A stretch of 64,000 nt of DNA from Isoperla grammatica (lineage: Eukaryota > Arthropoda > Insecta > Plecoptera > Perlodidae). Made by a program: the position numbers and the translations under genes. The notes under the pieces were generated by a model, which was given only the letters and a program-made list of their open reading frames with translations, had not been told where the DNA came from and did no database searches. How positions within the stretch are numbered: the first letter of the stretch is position 1; each line of letters starts with the position of its first letter. Shown here piece by piece: positions 31,344 to 43,739 of the stretch. The stretch is from positions 41,116,406 through 41,180,405 of the forward strand of contig OX246744.1 in the NCBI GenBank assembly GCA_945910005.1, given 5' to 3'.

Positions 31344-32554
31344 GTACCGACTTTAGTTCAGTCCAGTATTTAACTCAATTCAAAATTACATGATTTATAA
31401 AAAAAAAACTTATTAAATTAACAAATTAAAAAATTGGTACCCAGTCCAGTATTGAATCCAAGATCTAAGTAGGCCTATTCTAACTTGGTGGTGGAAAATT
31501 TACTGTCACTCGGAAAAAACTTTTATTATTTACAAACAGATTTTTTTAAAAGCTTCTCCCTAAACACATTTACCTCAAACATAAACACTACAAAGTAATA
31601 GGTAGCAACATAAGCCTACTGATTGCATTTAAATGTATTAAAGACACCTTGGAGGCTAGTCTAGGATCAGCTACCAAGCCGAGAGCAAACCGCTAAACAT
31701 GACCGAACAAGTTACAGGAGTTCCCGCTCGCATCCCTCTCGAGTTGGTCCTCCGAGCAGGTCAACGTTAAGAGCCATCCGTACTTAGAGCGGTATAGGGC
31801 GTTCCCGTGCTAATTGTTTCTGGTGATTGAGTGAGAACCGTTTGCCCTAGAGAGTTCCCGTTGTCTCAGTTTTCAAGTGGACAGTGTCCGATTCTTCTGC
31901 CGTTTTGCACTTTTTGATAATTATTTATAGTTTAGGCCCCATGGCAGGTGATAAAATCTTGCAATTATCGAATTTTTTGATACTCTACTTCATAATATGA
32001 TTTCAAAACCGTCCACGTTGTCCTAGAAAAAAATTGAAAACAGGAAACGATTTCGATTAATAGTTTTCTCGTAATCAGGGGAAACAAATGAATATGTGTG
32101 CGCGCTGCTGATCAGTGTTTGCTCAGACAAGCCACTTTCACCCCCAACTCCTCCAACTTCCCCTCCGCTGAGAACCACGTGCACGGAACGAAGGAGGATC
32201 CATCCCGAGCGGCACAGTAAACTGACAAATTATTGCTACCCATAAATCTGACAGGTTTGAAGACTTGCCGATAGCTCGCAACTTGTTTTCACAGATTTGA
32301 GTGTTAATCTTTCTCGACTCGACGTTCCCGGTTTGCCCGACAATAATGCAGTTCCTAATTGCGTAGACATTGCGTCCTCATTACGTAGACTTCCTGATTC
32401 TGTTAGATTTTGATATTGGGTGGATAGTGGACAAATGTAATGTTCCCCAGTAGCCCAAGCGGCAACAACAGTCGGAGGTTCTGAGTTCAATCCTAGTCGT
32501 GCGAATCTGTCTACAATAATTGCTAAAATAACGATGATGGTGATGATGATAAAA
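31344..32554 (+). other. Start of the large last intron, with a tRNA-like SINE head
   Basis: Unique intron sequence. At 32451-32462 there is an A-box-like tagcccaagcgg and at 32483-32493 a B-box-like gagttcaatcc, the spacing expected of a tRNA-derived SINE head. No other feature is recognised. Confidence 0.5.
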
Positions 32555-35500
32555 CACGGAACAGACATCGACGCCGCAACAAACAACAACTACGTTACAC
32601 GTAACAGACAACAACGCCGCAACATACAATACGTAACACGTAACAGACATCGACGCCGCAACATACAATAACTACGTTACACGTAACAGACAACGACGCC
32701 GCAACATACAATACTTAACACGTAACAGACATCGACGCCGCAACATACAATAACTACGTTACACGTAACAGACGACGCCGCAACAAACAACAACTACGTT
32801 ACACGTAACAGACAACGACGCCGCAACATACAATACTTAACACGTAACAGACATCGACGCCGCAACAAACAACAACTACGTTACACGTAACAGACAACGA
32901 CGTCGCAACATACAATACGTAACACGTAACAGACATCGACGCCGCAACAAACAACAACTACGTTACACGTAACAGACAACGACGCCGCAACATACAATAA
33001 CTACGTTACACGTAACAGACAACGACGCCGCAACATACAATACTTAACACGTAACAGACATCGACGCCGCAACAAACAACAACTACGTTACACGTAACAG
33101 ACGACGCCGCAACAAACAACAACTACGTTACACGTAACAGACAACGACGCCGCAACATACAATACTTAACACGTAACAGACATCGACGCCGCAACAAACA
33201 ACAACTACGTTACACGTAACAGACAACGACGTCGCAACATACAATACGTAACACGTAACAGACAACGACGCCGCAACATACAATACGTAACACGTAACAG
33301 ACGACGCCGCAACAAACAACAACTACGTTACACGTAACAGACAACGACGCCGCAACAAACAATAACTACGTAACAGACAACGACGCCGCAACATACAATA
33401 CGTAACACGTAACAGACGACGCCGCAACAAACAACAACTACGTTACACGTAACAGACAACGACGCCGCATCATACAATACGTAACACGTAACAGACGACG
33501 CCGCAACAAACAACAACTACGTTACACGTAACAGACAACGACGCCGCAACATACAATACGTAACACGTAACAGACGACGCCGCAACAAACAACAACTACG
33601 TTACACGTAACAGACAACGACACCGCAACATACAATACGTAACACGTAACAGACATCGACGCCGCAACATACAATACGTAACACGTAACAGACATCGACG
33701 CCGCAACAAACAACAACTACGTTACACGTAACAGACAACGACGTTGCAACATACAATACGTAACACGTAACAGACATCGACGCCGCAACATACAGTAACT
33801 AAGTAACACGTAACAGACATCGACGCCGCAACATACAATAACTACGTTACACGTAACAGACAACGACGCCGCAACATACAATACGTAACACGTAACAGAC
33901 AACGACGCCGCAACATACAATAACTACGTTACACGTAACAGACATCGACGCCGCAACATACAGTAACTACGTAACACGTAACAGACAACGACGCCGCAAC
34001 ATACAATAACTACGTAACACGTAACAGACATCGACGCCGCAACAAACAACAACTACGTTACACGTAACAGACAACGACGCCGCAACATACAATACGTAAC
34101 ACGTAACAGACAACGACGCCGCAACATACAATAACTACGTAACACGTAACAGACAACGACGCCGCTACATACAATACGTAACACGTAACAGACATCGACG
34201 CCGCAACATACAATACGTAACACGTAACAGACATCGACGCCGCAACATACAATACGTAACATACAACGACGCCGCAACATACAATACGTAACACGTAACA
34301 GACGACGCCGCAACAAACAACAACTACGTTACACGTAACAGACAACGACGCCGCAACATACAATAACTACGTAACACGTAACAGACATCGACGCCGCAAC
34401 AAACAACAACTACGTTACACGTAACAGACAACGACGCCGCAACATACAATACGTAACACGTAACAGACATCGACGCCGCAACATACAATAACTACGTAAC
34501 ACGTAACAGACATCGACGCCGCAACAAACAACAACTACGTTACACGTAACAGACAACGACGCCGCAACATACAATACGTAACACGTAACAGACATCGACG
34601 CCGCAACATACAATAACTACGTAACACGTAACAGACATCGACGCCGCAACAAACAACAACTACGTTACACGTAACAGACAACGGCGCCGCAACATACAAT
34701 ACGTAACACGTAACAGACATCGACGCCGCAATATACAATAACTACGTAACACGTAACAGACAACAACGCCGCAACATATAATACGTAACACGTAACAGAC
34801 ATCGACGCCGCAACATACAATACGTAACACGTAACAGACATCGACGCCGCAACAAACAACAACTACGTTACACGTAACAGACAACAACGCCGCAACAAAC
34901 AATACGTAACACGTAACAGACGACGCCGCAACAAACAACAACTACGTTACACGTAACAGACAACGACGCCGCATCATACAATACGTAACACGTAACAGAC
35001 GACGCCGCAACAAACAACAACTACGTTACACGTAACAGACAACGACGCCGCAACATACAATACGTAACACGTAACAGACGACGCCGCAACAAACAACAAC
35101 TACGTTACACGTAACAGACAACGACACCGCAACATACAATACGTAACACGTAACAGACATCGACGCCGCAACATACAATACGTAACACGTAACAGACATC
35201 GACGCCGCAACAAACAACAACTACGTTACACGTAACAGACAACGACGCCGCAACATACAATACGTAACACGTAACAGACATCGACGCCGCAACATACAGT
35301 AACTAAGTAACACGTAACAGACATCGACGCCGCAACATACAATAACTACGTTACACGTAACAGACAACGACGCCGCAACATACAATACGTAACACGTAAC
35401 AGACAACGACGCCGCAACATACAATAACTACGTTACACGTAACAGACATCGACGCCGCAACATACAATAACTACGTAACACGTAACAGACAACGACGCCG

Positions 35501-37430
35501 CAACATACAATAACTACGTAACACGTAACAGACATCGACGCCGCAACAAACAACAACTACGTTACACGTAACAGACAACGACGCCGCAACATACAATACG
35601 TAACACGTAACAGACAACGACGCCGCAACATACAATAACTACGTAACACGTAACAGACAACGACGCCGCTACATACAATACGTAACACGTAACAGACATC
35701 GACGCCGCAACATACAATACGTAACACGTAACAGACATCGACGCCGCAACATACAATACGTAACATACAACGACGCCGCAACATACAATACGTAACACGT
35801 AACAGACGACGCCGCAACAAACAACAACTACGTTACACGTAACAGACAACGACGCCGCAACATACAATAACTACGTAACACGTAACAGACATCGACGCCG
35901 CAACAAACAACAACTACGTTACACGTAACAGACAACGACGCCGCAACATACAATACGTAACACGTAACAGACATCGACGCCGCAACATACAATAACTACG
36001 TAACACGTAACAGACATCGACGCCGCAACAAACAACAACTACGTTACACGTAACAGACAACGACGCCGCAACATACAATACGTAACACGTAACAGACATC
36101 GACGCCGCAACATACAATAACTACGTAACACGTAACAGACATCGACGCCGCAACAAACAACAACTACGTTACACGTAACAGACAACGACGCCGAAACATA
36201 CAATACGTAACACGTAACAGACATCGACGCCGCAATATACAATAACTACGTAACACGTAACAGACAACAACGCCGCAACATATAATACGTAACACGTAAC
36301 AGACATCGACGCCGCAACATACAATACGTAACACGTAACAGACATCGACGCCGCAACAAACAACAACTACGTTACACGTAACAGACAACAACGCCGCAAC
36401 AAACAATACGTAACACGTAACAGACATCGACGCCGCAACAAACAACAACTACGTTACACGTAACAGACAACGACGCCGCAACATACAATACGTAACACGT
36501 AACAGACATCGACGCCGCAACATACAATAACTACGTAACACGTAACAGACAACGACGCCAACACAAACAACAACTACGTTACACGTAACAGACAACAACG
36601 CCGCAACATACAATACGTAACACGTAACAGACATCGACGCCGCAACATACAATAACTACGTAACACGTAACAGACAACAAAGCCGCAACATACAATACGT
36701 AACACGTAACAGACATCGACGCCGCCACATACAATAACTACGTAACACGTAACAGACAACAAAGCCGCAACATACAATACGTAACACGTAACAGACATCG
36801 ACGCCGCAACATACAATAACTACGTAACACGTAACAGACAACGACGCCGCAAACTACAATACCTACGTAACACGTAACAGACATCGACGCCGCAACATAC
36901 AATAACTACGTAACACGTAACAGACAACGACGCCGCAAACTACAATACCTACGTAACACGTAACAGACATCGACGCCGCAACATACAATAACTACGTAAC
37001 ACGTAACAGACAACGACGCCGCAAACTACAATACCTACGTAACACGTAACAGACATCGACGCCGCAACATACAATAACTACGTAACACGTAACAGACAAC
37101 GACGCCGCAAACTACAATACCTACGTAACACGTAACAGACATCGACGCCGCAACATACAATAACTACGTAACACGTAACAGACAACGACGCCGCAAACTA
37201 CAATACCTACGTAACACGTAACAGACATCGACGCCGCAACATACAATAACTACGTAACACGTAACAGACAACGACGCCGCAACATACAATAACTACGTAA
37301 CACGTAACAGACATCGACGCAGCAACATACAATAACTACGTAGCACGTAACAGACAACAACGCCGCAACAAACAACAACTACGTAACACGTAACAGACAA
37401 CAACGCCGCAACAAACAACAAAAACACCTG
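32555..37430 (+). repeat. 4.9-kb satellite of 39-43-bp units
   Basis: Units share cgacgccgcaaca, then tacaata or aacaacaa, then acgtaacacgtaacagaca. Lengths alternate between 39 bp (tacaatacgtaac), 43 bp (tacaataactacgtaac or aacaacaactacgttac) and shorter deleted forms. Many units contain the palindrome gttacacgtaac. A block from about 33420 to 34925 is repeated almost exactly 1504 bp downstream, a higher-order repeat. The right end (36.85-37.25 kb) changes to a more regular two-unit alternation. No relation to a gene exon is visible. Confidence 0.9.
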
Positions 37431-37539
37431 TAAACAAACCGTGAGACCCGAAAAGAGATAATCTTTCTATCGACGTGAATACTGCCCCTATTGCGGGTAT
37501 TATGATTATTGGGGGTGGGTTCTCAGACCGCGATTAGCG

Positions 37540-37740
37540 ATAATGGTGGCCCAGTGTTACTGTTAGCACACGAGGCTCTAATTTGGGAGGTCGCCGGTTC
37601 AATACCCGACTGACTGAAGATTTCGCAGAGGGTTTTCTCAGTCACAATTGGCCAATGTTCGGATTGAGTCATAGTAACTGCCCTTAGACATTTCTTCCCC
37701 AACAATTCCAAAAATCGCAATACTGAAAGGGAGCATGAAC
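37540..37740 (+). repeat. tRNA-derived SINE
   Basis: A-box tggcccagtgt (37547-37557) and B-box ggttcaatacc (37596-37606) lie 38 bp apart inside a tRNA-like head, followed by a non-tRNA body. I see no clean 3' tail. The cloverleaf is degenerate, so this is not a functional tRNA gene. Confidence 0.6.
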
Positions 37741-38560
37741 TGGCTGTCCGTGGGCAGGTTTCCTACGAAACAATACTGTTATATGATTGATTTTATTAGA
37801 AGAACCCACTCATTGAACATGCCATTCATTTGCCATGGCTCATAGTCTAGAATCGTTGCTGAGGGTTGGAAAACACAGTGCCTCTCACCATCGTAATCAC
37901 CGATGGTAGCTGGTCCGTGAGGTCATACGGAACGAATTACGTAACTCTGTCGGGAAAGTGCGCTTCTGAGTTAATATTTTGTGGATAAATTATTATGCCC
38001 ACAATTACCGGTATGGGGCCCTGCTCTAACAATATGTAGTGTGACGAAGCTTTCTGGCAAACACTGAGTGGAGACTATAGGTACTAAATAATAAATATTG
38101 AAGTCGTTCTCCATTTGTGGGGGGGGGGGATGTGTTGACGTTCGTTGCATCATTGGATTCAATTAAAAGCATACATATTATTAGCAGGTACAAACCCAAA
38201 TTCATGTCACTAGAAGATAGTATTGTATTTTGGTTGCATGGCCTCCTACAAGGTATGTACGTACAGAAAAAATGTATCGTGATGATGAGTTTGATGAATG
38301 AGATGGAGCCAAAACTATTCGTTTTGACGTCAACTGTATATTGCCAGATTTAGTAGATCTAGGATGTCCCGCTACATGAAAAATATGAAACCCTCAGTAT
38401 AAACTAGGTGCTCAATAAATTCTAATTGAAAGCTAATAATTTTGAAAAAATAATAAATGGAAAGAACCCGAACGACGATACGGTTGTATAAAAAAACACC
38501 TACTTCACCAAAGCCAAAAAAATAGCACTTTCCCAGATCAAACAACTTCGATGTCAATGC
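37741..38560 (+). other. Intron sequence without recognised features
   Basis: No gene or transposon ends identified. One run of 10 G lies near 38120. Confidence 0.5.
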
Positions 38561-38795
38561 CCTTCTGAGCCAGGGGAAGAAAACGCCCAGAGTGACTCTG
38601 CTAGTCGTAAGCGGCGACGAAAGAAGAACCTGACCATTCCTACCTCTGGCCTACACTGAAGATTTCTCCTCCCACTTGGCCAGGCCATCCCTTGCTGGAC
38701 TCCTCTTATGACGACCACGCGATATAGATGGACCTGACTCGGAAGACGTCATATGACCAAGCTGTCGAGTACGTCGTTAAACACCACCAATAAAT
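38561..38795 (+). repeat. SINE or LINE 3'-end repeat
   Basis: Contains tctgctagtcgtaagcggcg and ends gtcatatgaccaagctgtcgagtacgtcgtt before an AAT microsatellite. The end matches 10128-10175. The layout (body, conserved tail, microsatellite) fits a SINE. Confidence 0.55.
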
Positions 38796-38810
38796 AATAA
38801 TAATAATTTT

Positions 38811-38845
<35 letters not shown>

Positions 38846-38924
38846 ATTGTATTATTATTATTAGACTAATAATGTACCTGCCATCTGGTGATGTGATAAA
38901 TAAAGATAATAATAATACTAATAC

Positions 38925-38978
<54 letters not shown>

Positions 38979-38990
38979 TAATAATAGTGA
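38786..38990 (+). repeat. AAT microsatellites
   Basis: Two long AAT/ATT stretches (about 38786-38865 and 38909-38990) separated by a short unique piece. Confidence 0.9.
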
Positions 38991-39677
38991 CGGCATACTC
39001 GTGTTACAAAGGGATTTATGATCGCTATTCAAGATAAAGTAATCAAGACTAACAATTACAAAAAATACATAATGAAAGACGTCACAGTGGAAGATAAATG
39101 TAGAAAATGTAATATGAACGGCGAAACAATTGAACGTATCGTATCTGGGTGCAAAATGCTTTGTCAAACAGATTATCTTCATAGGCATAACCAAGTTGCA
39201 AACATTATACATCAAAAATTAGCCATGAAGTATAAACTTATAAACACAACCACTGCGTATTACAAATACAAGCCTGAAAAGGTATTAGGTAGTAAAGACT
39301 ACAAATTATATTACGACCGCGACCGGGCAGTTATAACAGACCAAACCATACATCACAATAGACCGGATATTATATTTATTGACAAGAAGAAACAAGAAAC
39401 GATTTTAATTGATGTTGCCGTCCCTTTATGCCACAATGTAGAGACAACTTGGCGGGACAAGATAAACAGATATAAGCAATTATCTATTGAAATAAAAAGG
39501 TTGTGGAAGCAGAATAATGTAACTGTTATACCGTTAATTATATCAGCAAATGGCATTGTTCCTCGTAAACTGCATGACAGTATTAAACTAATTGGTATCC
39601 AACCAAACATATACATCGAGATGCAAAAAGCAATTATTTTGAACACATGTAGGATAGTGCGAAATTTTTTTAACTAA
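38991..39677 (+). pseudogene. Non-LTR retrotransposon C-terminus (RLE-type), 5' truncated
   Basis: Reads in frame from TKGF into MIAIQDKVIKTNNYKKYIMK, then CRKCNMNGETIERIVSGC with a later YLHRHNQV that together resemble the CCHC zinc knuckle of RLE-bearing LINEs. NRPDIIFIDKKKQETILIDV matches the PD...D core of the restriction-like endonuclease, followed by TVIPLIISANGIVP and MQKAIILNTCRIVRNF. A 220-codon stretch (39018-39677) stays open, but the reverse transcriptase is absent, so this is a dead-on-arrival insertion. I cannot fix the clade. Confidence 0.72.
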
Positions 39678-39946
39678 GAAGAATGAAGACTTCAAGAAGT
39701 TCTCCATCCTGATGGTGGTTTTCGTGCTTTTCCACCGTACGAAAAGCAAATGCTGGATGAGTACAAATCGGCCACGACCGTACATAGCATCCACAGTTTG
39801 GTTTGGAAAAATAATATGGACAATGATATATTTAATTAGTTCTAAGTAGATTTTAATAAGGTAAACACATGGAAATACTTGACATTTATGTCCGTACAAC
39901 ATGTTTATTCGGGTTTTAACCGAGTTTGTATGTATTGCAACAATAA

Positions 39947-40023
<77 letters not shown>
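39678..40023 (+). mobile_element. 3' end of the RLE-type LINE with TAA-repeat tail
   Basis: Follows the LINE ORF and ends in about 25 AAT/TAA repeats (39947-40023). The segment at about 39858-39927 (acatggaaatacttgaca, gggttttaaccgag) is found again, inverted, at 40843-40902 and 40943-41020. Confidence 0.65.
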
Positions 40024-40024
<1 letters not shown>

Positions 40025-40794
40025 TCGATTTCAAGGAGACGAACTGCAATGTGAAAGCGATAGTCCTACAGACATGTTTGTGTGTATTGGTAAATTTATT
40101 TTTAATTTTAGAGAATTATTGACCAGACCATGGCACATGTCTAGTTCACTCCACTGAGCGGACATAATGCCTTTCCTAATGAGTAGGGAGAATGTTTTCA
40201 ACATCCATCTGTTTTTCTCTAAAAAGCGTATCAACATCGAGTATGCCGTCGTTATGAGATTTCGTATAATTTGAGGATAGTGGCCTATTTATTCTGGTCA
40301 TAACGTATGGTGTTTGCACAAAATGTAACTTGTTCATATAACGCAACAGCTATTCTGAATATTTTGTTTTTAGTGTAAGCCAATGCCAGTGAGTTCCTTG
40401 TCCGAATTGGGAACGTTACTTTGCTGTTTGTAATGCAGGTCTATAGTTCCTTACAAGAGATTTGTATTTACGTATTTTGTTAAGATTATTATTTTACGTA
40501 CGTGTTGTTTCTAATGCAACTGTATGTACTATGTAGTTCCGAACAACAGAATTGGGCGCCACAAATTTAGTATTTACATACCTTATTCGAAAAGTTACTT
40601 TAATGTTGGAAATGTAGGTTTACCATAGTTCTGTCCAAGAGCATTGCAAATGAGGAATTACATATTTAGTATTTGAAGTTTCTTGTTCAGATTATTACTT
40701 CGCTGTTCCTTCTAACGCAAGTCTATATTTCGAGTTATTGCTCATTTATTTCTATATTATGTAATGGTATTATATCTAATAATTAAAAAAAATA
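40024..40794 (+). other. Intron sequence between LINE tails
   Basis: AT-rich sequence in which related phrases recur loosely (gtaatgcaggtctatagttcc, taatgcaactgtatgtac, ggaaatgtaggtttaccatagttc), suggesting an old diverged repeat. No ORF. Confidence 0.4.
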
Positions 40795-41060
40795 TATTAT
40801 TATTATTTTATTGAATGTATCACAATCATACAATCTCGGTCAAAACCGGCGTTAACATGTTATACGGACGTAATGTCAAGTATTTCCATGTGTCTACCTT
40901 AATTAACTTCACTTATCACTTGTTACTAGTTTAAACAGTCATCAATCTCGGTCAAAGCCGGTGTTTACATGTTATACGGACAATACAGATGTAATGTCAA
41001 GTATTTCCATGAGGTACCTTGTTCAACTTCAGTCGTTACTGTCTTATTAGTACTTATTAG
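40795..41060 (-). mobile_element. Inverted LINE 3' tails
   Basis: Two head-to-tail copies of the LINE 3' segment on the minus strand (aatctcggtcaaaaccgg at 40840 and aatctcggtcaaagccgg at 40941, each followed by tgtcaagtatttccatg). A TTA-rich tract at the left end is the likely tail. They face the plus-strand copy at 39.7-40.0 kb. Confidence 0.65.
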
Positions 41061-41075
41061 TACTTATTAGAAATA

Positions 41076-41093
41076 ATATTATTATTATTATTA

Positions 41094-41174
<81 letters not shown>

Positions 41175-41210
41175 GTAGTAGTAGCAGTATTATTATTATT
41201 TTATTTTATT
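41076..41210 (+). repeat. ATT microsatellite
   Basis: About 35 ATT repeats, then a short AGT run and T-rich sequence, 280 bp upstream of the terminal exon. Confidence 0.9.
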
Positions 41211-41493
41211 TTTATTTTTATTTGGAAAAACGTATCTCACAGAAATATCATAGCATCCGAACCGAAGCAAAACCACTACCGACGTTTGTTGGCTGGTGGG
41301 TCTATTTACGAAAACTAACAAACTATCCGCCGAGACCACTTAGCGGATTAGTGGCGGCTCTATTGAGCTGTCGGTGCACAATAAGGTGCAATATTTCTGT
41401 CATCGTACAAAAGGCAGCTCTCTACGAACATTTGCCCCACACCACCATTTCCCCTACTTTGGAAGAGAAGGCCTAAAACGATTTTATTTCTAG

Positions 41494-41622
41494 GCACGGA
41501 CCGCTATTATGTTGGAGGACCTGAGTCCGAGGGGGGACGATGTACCGCCGATCCCACGGCATATCCTTATACAAATTGAGGGAGAAGGAGGAGAGTTCCC
41601 AGACTTGAATTTCGACCTTTAG
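41494..41622 (+). CDS. Terminal exon: C-terminus of the membrane protein
   Basis: After the acceptor ttttatttctag the phase-0 frame from the exon at 31343 reads ARTAIMLEDLSPRGDDVPPI, PRHILIQIEGEGGEF and PDLNFDL, then TAG (41620-41622). The two other phases hit stops, which supports the join. The tail is acidic, has VPPIP like the PPIP of the previous exon, and has no C-terminal PDZ motif that I recognise. A donor-like gtacgt follows four bases after the stop. The only nearby AATAAA (41993) lies inside transposon-like sequence, so the polyadenylation site is uncertain. Confidence 0.72.
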   Translation, partial: ARTAIMLEDLSPRGDDVPPIPRHILIQIEGEGGEFPDLNFDL

Positions 41623-41651
41623 AAGGTACGTGCACACACCCAGGGTGTTTC

Positions 41652-41720
41652 ATGTGCGATATAGAGAAAGAAGACGGGCAGAACGTCTTGCCAGACCTAG
41701 AGTTTGACATGTCCTTTTAA
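41652..41720 (+). pseudogene. Duplicate-like copy of the C-terminal coding end
   Basis: In another frame, 30 bp after the terminal stop, lies MCDIEKEDGQNVLPDLEFDM with a short end and TAA. DIEKEDGQNVLPDLEFD parallels IEGEGGEFPDLNFD of the terminal exon. It could be a relic of a tandem duplication of the last exon or an alternative C-terminus reached through the gtacgt donor at 41626, though the intervening 37 bp is too short for a normal intron. Confidence 0.45.
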
Positions 41721-43535
41721 GTGTGGCAGCACCGGGGGGAAGTGTGGCACCCTCATGTTTTACATAGAAATAATGGATATTGAAGCTAGGAGAAAGTGTG
41801 GCAGGGTAAGGAATACTCTTGTTATGCTTATGTTTTTTTTTCAGATTTTTATTGATTTTACTTTGCATTTTATAGCGTTATTACTGGAACACGGTCGATG
41901 AATACTACTACTAGTACTTCATGATTTGGCCAATATGTAAGAATAAGATCACTTTAACTACAGTTGCATTTCTTACCGTTTAACACTCCTCAAATAAAAT
42001 TTGAAAAAGTGCTGTTTGGGTTTTTGGTCAACAACAACAACAACAACAACAACAACAAAGCATCTAGGTGGGGGATTTGCGTGCGATCTTAGGCGCACCC
42101 CCTTGAACGCGTCGGTGCCTGACTTGAAGTGCCAATAATCCAACCAAAATTGCGAATGTCTTTAGAAGCGGCTAATAGGGCGAAAGCAACTGGGAGTTGT
42201 GAAAATATGAAGCAACTGACAAGACCGCTGGACGGTCGGTTATGGCGTTTTCCACTGGGCCGCACTGAGTGCGCCCTGAAACGTCACAGTCACGTGATGC
42301 ACGGCACCAGTGTTGCCCTCAGTGCATTTGCAACTCCCAGTGGAACATATTTATTTTTTCAGTGCAACAAATTGGCGGTAAACGTGATACAAATCAAGAT
42401 GTTTAAACGATATGAAAGGCATTTTAGAGGATAACAAAGCAACTTCACTCAAGTTACTGTTGCTAGAAGGTACAGTCGTTAACTAGGCTACATAAGAAGT
42501 ACTAGAAATTAAGTTCAATGAAATAGCCTAGGCAAAGGGTGAACATAACCTCAAACTTAATAACGCCGTACTGCGTCTATATCAGAATAGTGGTAAACAA
42601 CATCTTCCAGTTGTGTTTTCATGTTTGGTTTAGATGTTTGTTCGATTTTAGCTGCACTATCTGACGAAAATACTTGGCAATTCCATTTCCACGTACAATT
42701 TTCCCGCGTCTATGGCCGCCATATTTGCACTGAAAACACCGCACTGACCCCCGAAGCCAGTGCGCACTCGAGTGCACTGCGTCAGTGCAAGAGCGCCAGT
42801 GGAATACGCGAAACCCGCACGAGTGCAATTTATCGTTACCAGTGGAACATGCGACTCGCACTGAGTGCGCACCAGTGCGGCCAGTGGAAAACGCCATTAG
42901 TTCGCGCACTGGTCACCAGGCGCGTGCCAAGCGCCAACGAGCGAGGCGCAATTTGGCGCTGGCTCTAAGTCACACGAACGCACACGTGGGCTGACGGGGA
43001 TGGGGGACGACGGTCGCGGCCTTAAACACGATTTCTCAAACCCATGGCCACTGACACCAAAAAGTGCAACTCATAGCTACAGCCTTCTAAATGTTAATTG
43101 TTAAGCATTACTGTAATGCAAAAACATTGATGCCACACTTACCCCAGGAATAAAATTATGTGGGGCAAGTGTGGCACCATGAATAAAAGCTGCACTGCTA
43201 ATTTTTTAAATTTTTTTTATCAATTTAGATGCCTTTAACCTTACTGTAACCAACATCAACAATAACTAAATATTACTGATACAATCATAGTGTTGGCACA
43301 AAACATTAGACAAGTCGGACGAATCGAGTTGGACAAATGAAAAACATAAGCTGATCAATATGCCTATATCTCTTAAAGAAGAGATAGTAGATGAGTATGA
43401 ATTGAAGATGACAACCTCCATATATCACTGATCAATATGTGTTTTTTTTTTTTTTTTTTTTTACTCTATAAACAAAAAAGTTATGGCCGGGTGCCACACT
43501 TACCCCGCTGCCACACTTACCCCGATTGACCCTAA
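41720..43535 (+). mobile_element. Candidate DNA transposon with gtgtggca ends
   Basis: Repeats of aagtgtggcag and aagtgtggcacc occur at 41719-41752 and 41794, and inverted copies (gtgccacacttaccccg, ctgccacacttaccccg) at 43492-43533, with further copies near 43130-43172. This suggests imperfect inverted ends of one element that contains the Harbinger-like insertion at 42243. An AAC microsatellite lies at 42028-42058. Borders are approximate and no transposase is seen. Confidence 0.45.
42243..42896 (+). mobile_element. 654-bp Harbinger-like MITE
   Basis: Terminal inverted repeats tggcgttttccactggg and the reverse complement at 42880-42896, extended by cgcactgagtgcg on both sides. A TTA duplication flanks it (42240-42242 and 42897-42899). 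It is rich in short inverted gcactg/cagtgc motifs. No ORF of known family. Confidence 0.82.
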
Positions 43536-43739
43536 ATGACTAAGATTGATCCGGCCACTTGGGAACGATTGGGTGGTGAGGGGACTTAATAGTAATAGTA
43601 AGCAAACTATTTTAGAAAGTATATACAGTAGTTACAGTTGCATACCATAGTCAATAGACATGATGTCGTATCAAGTGTTATAGCAGCAAACATAATTTCC
43701 GTTTCTTGTCTCTGGCTAGGTAGGCTTCGCTACAACAAT

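Noticed and set aside
26256..31356. Many 81-191-codon ORFs in the 82-bp array
   Set aside because: Frame-shifted readings of a non-coding minisatellite; the only exon is at 31259-31343.
32236..36841. Minus-strand ORFs with hydrophobic cysteine-rich repeats (VAASLSVTCYVLY pattern)
   Set aside because: Low-complexity translation of the satellite; no start context, splice structure or family similarity.
32555..37430. CRISPR array
   Set aside because: Spacing of about 40 bp and internal dyads recall a CRISPR, but there are no unique spacers, no cas genes, and the genome is animal.
37547..37606. tRNA gene
   Set aside because: A and B boxes are present but the acceptor and anticodon stems do not pair; it fits a tRNA-derived SINE.
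39588..40049. Polytyrosine and polyisoleucine ORFs
   Set aside because: Translations of the AAT/ATT microsatellite.
41993..41998. AATAAA as the polyadenylation signal of the membrane-protein gene
   Set aside because: It lies within a candidate DNA transposon 370 bp after the stop; without transcript data I could not support it as a feature.
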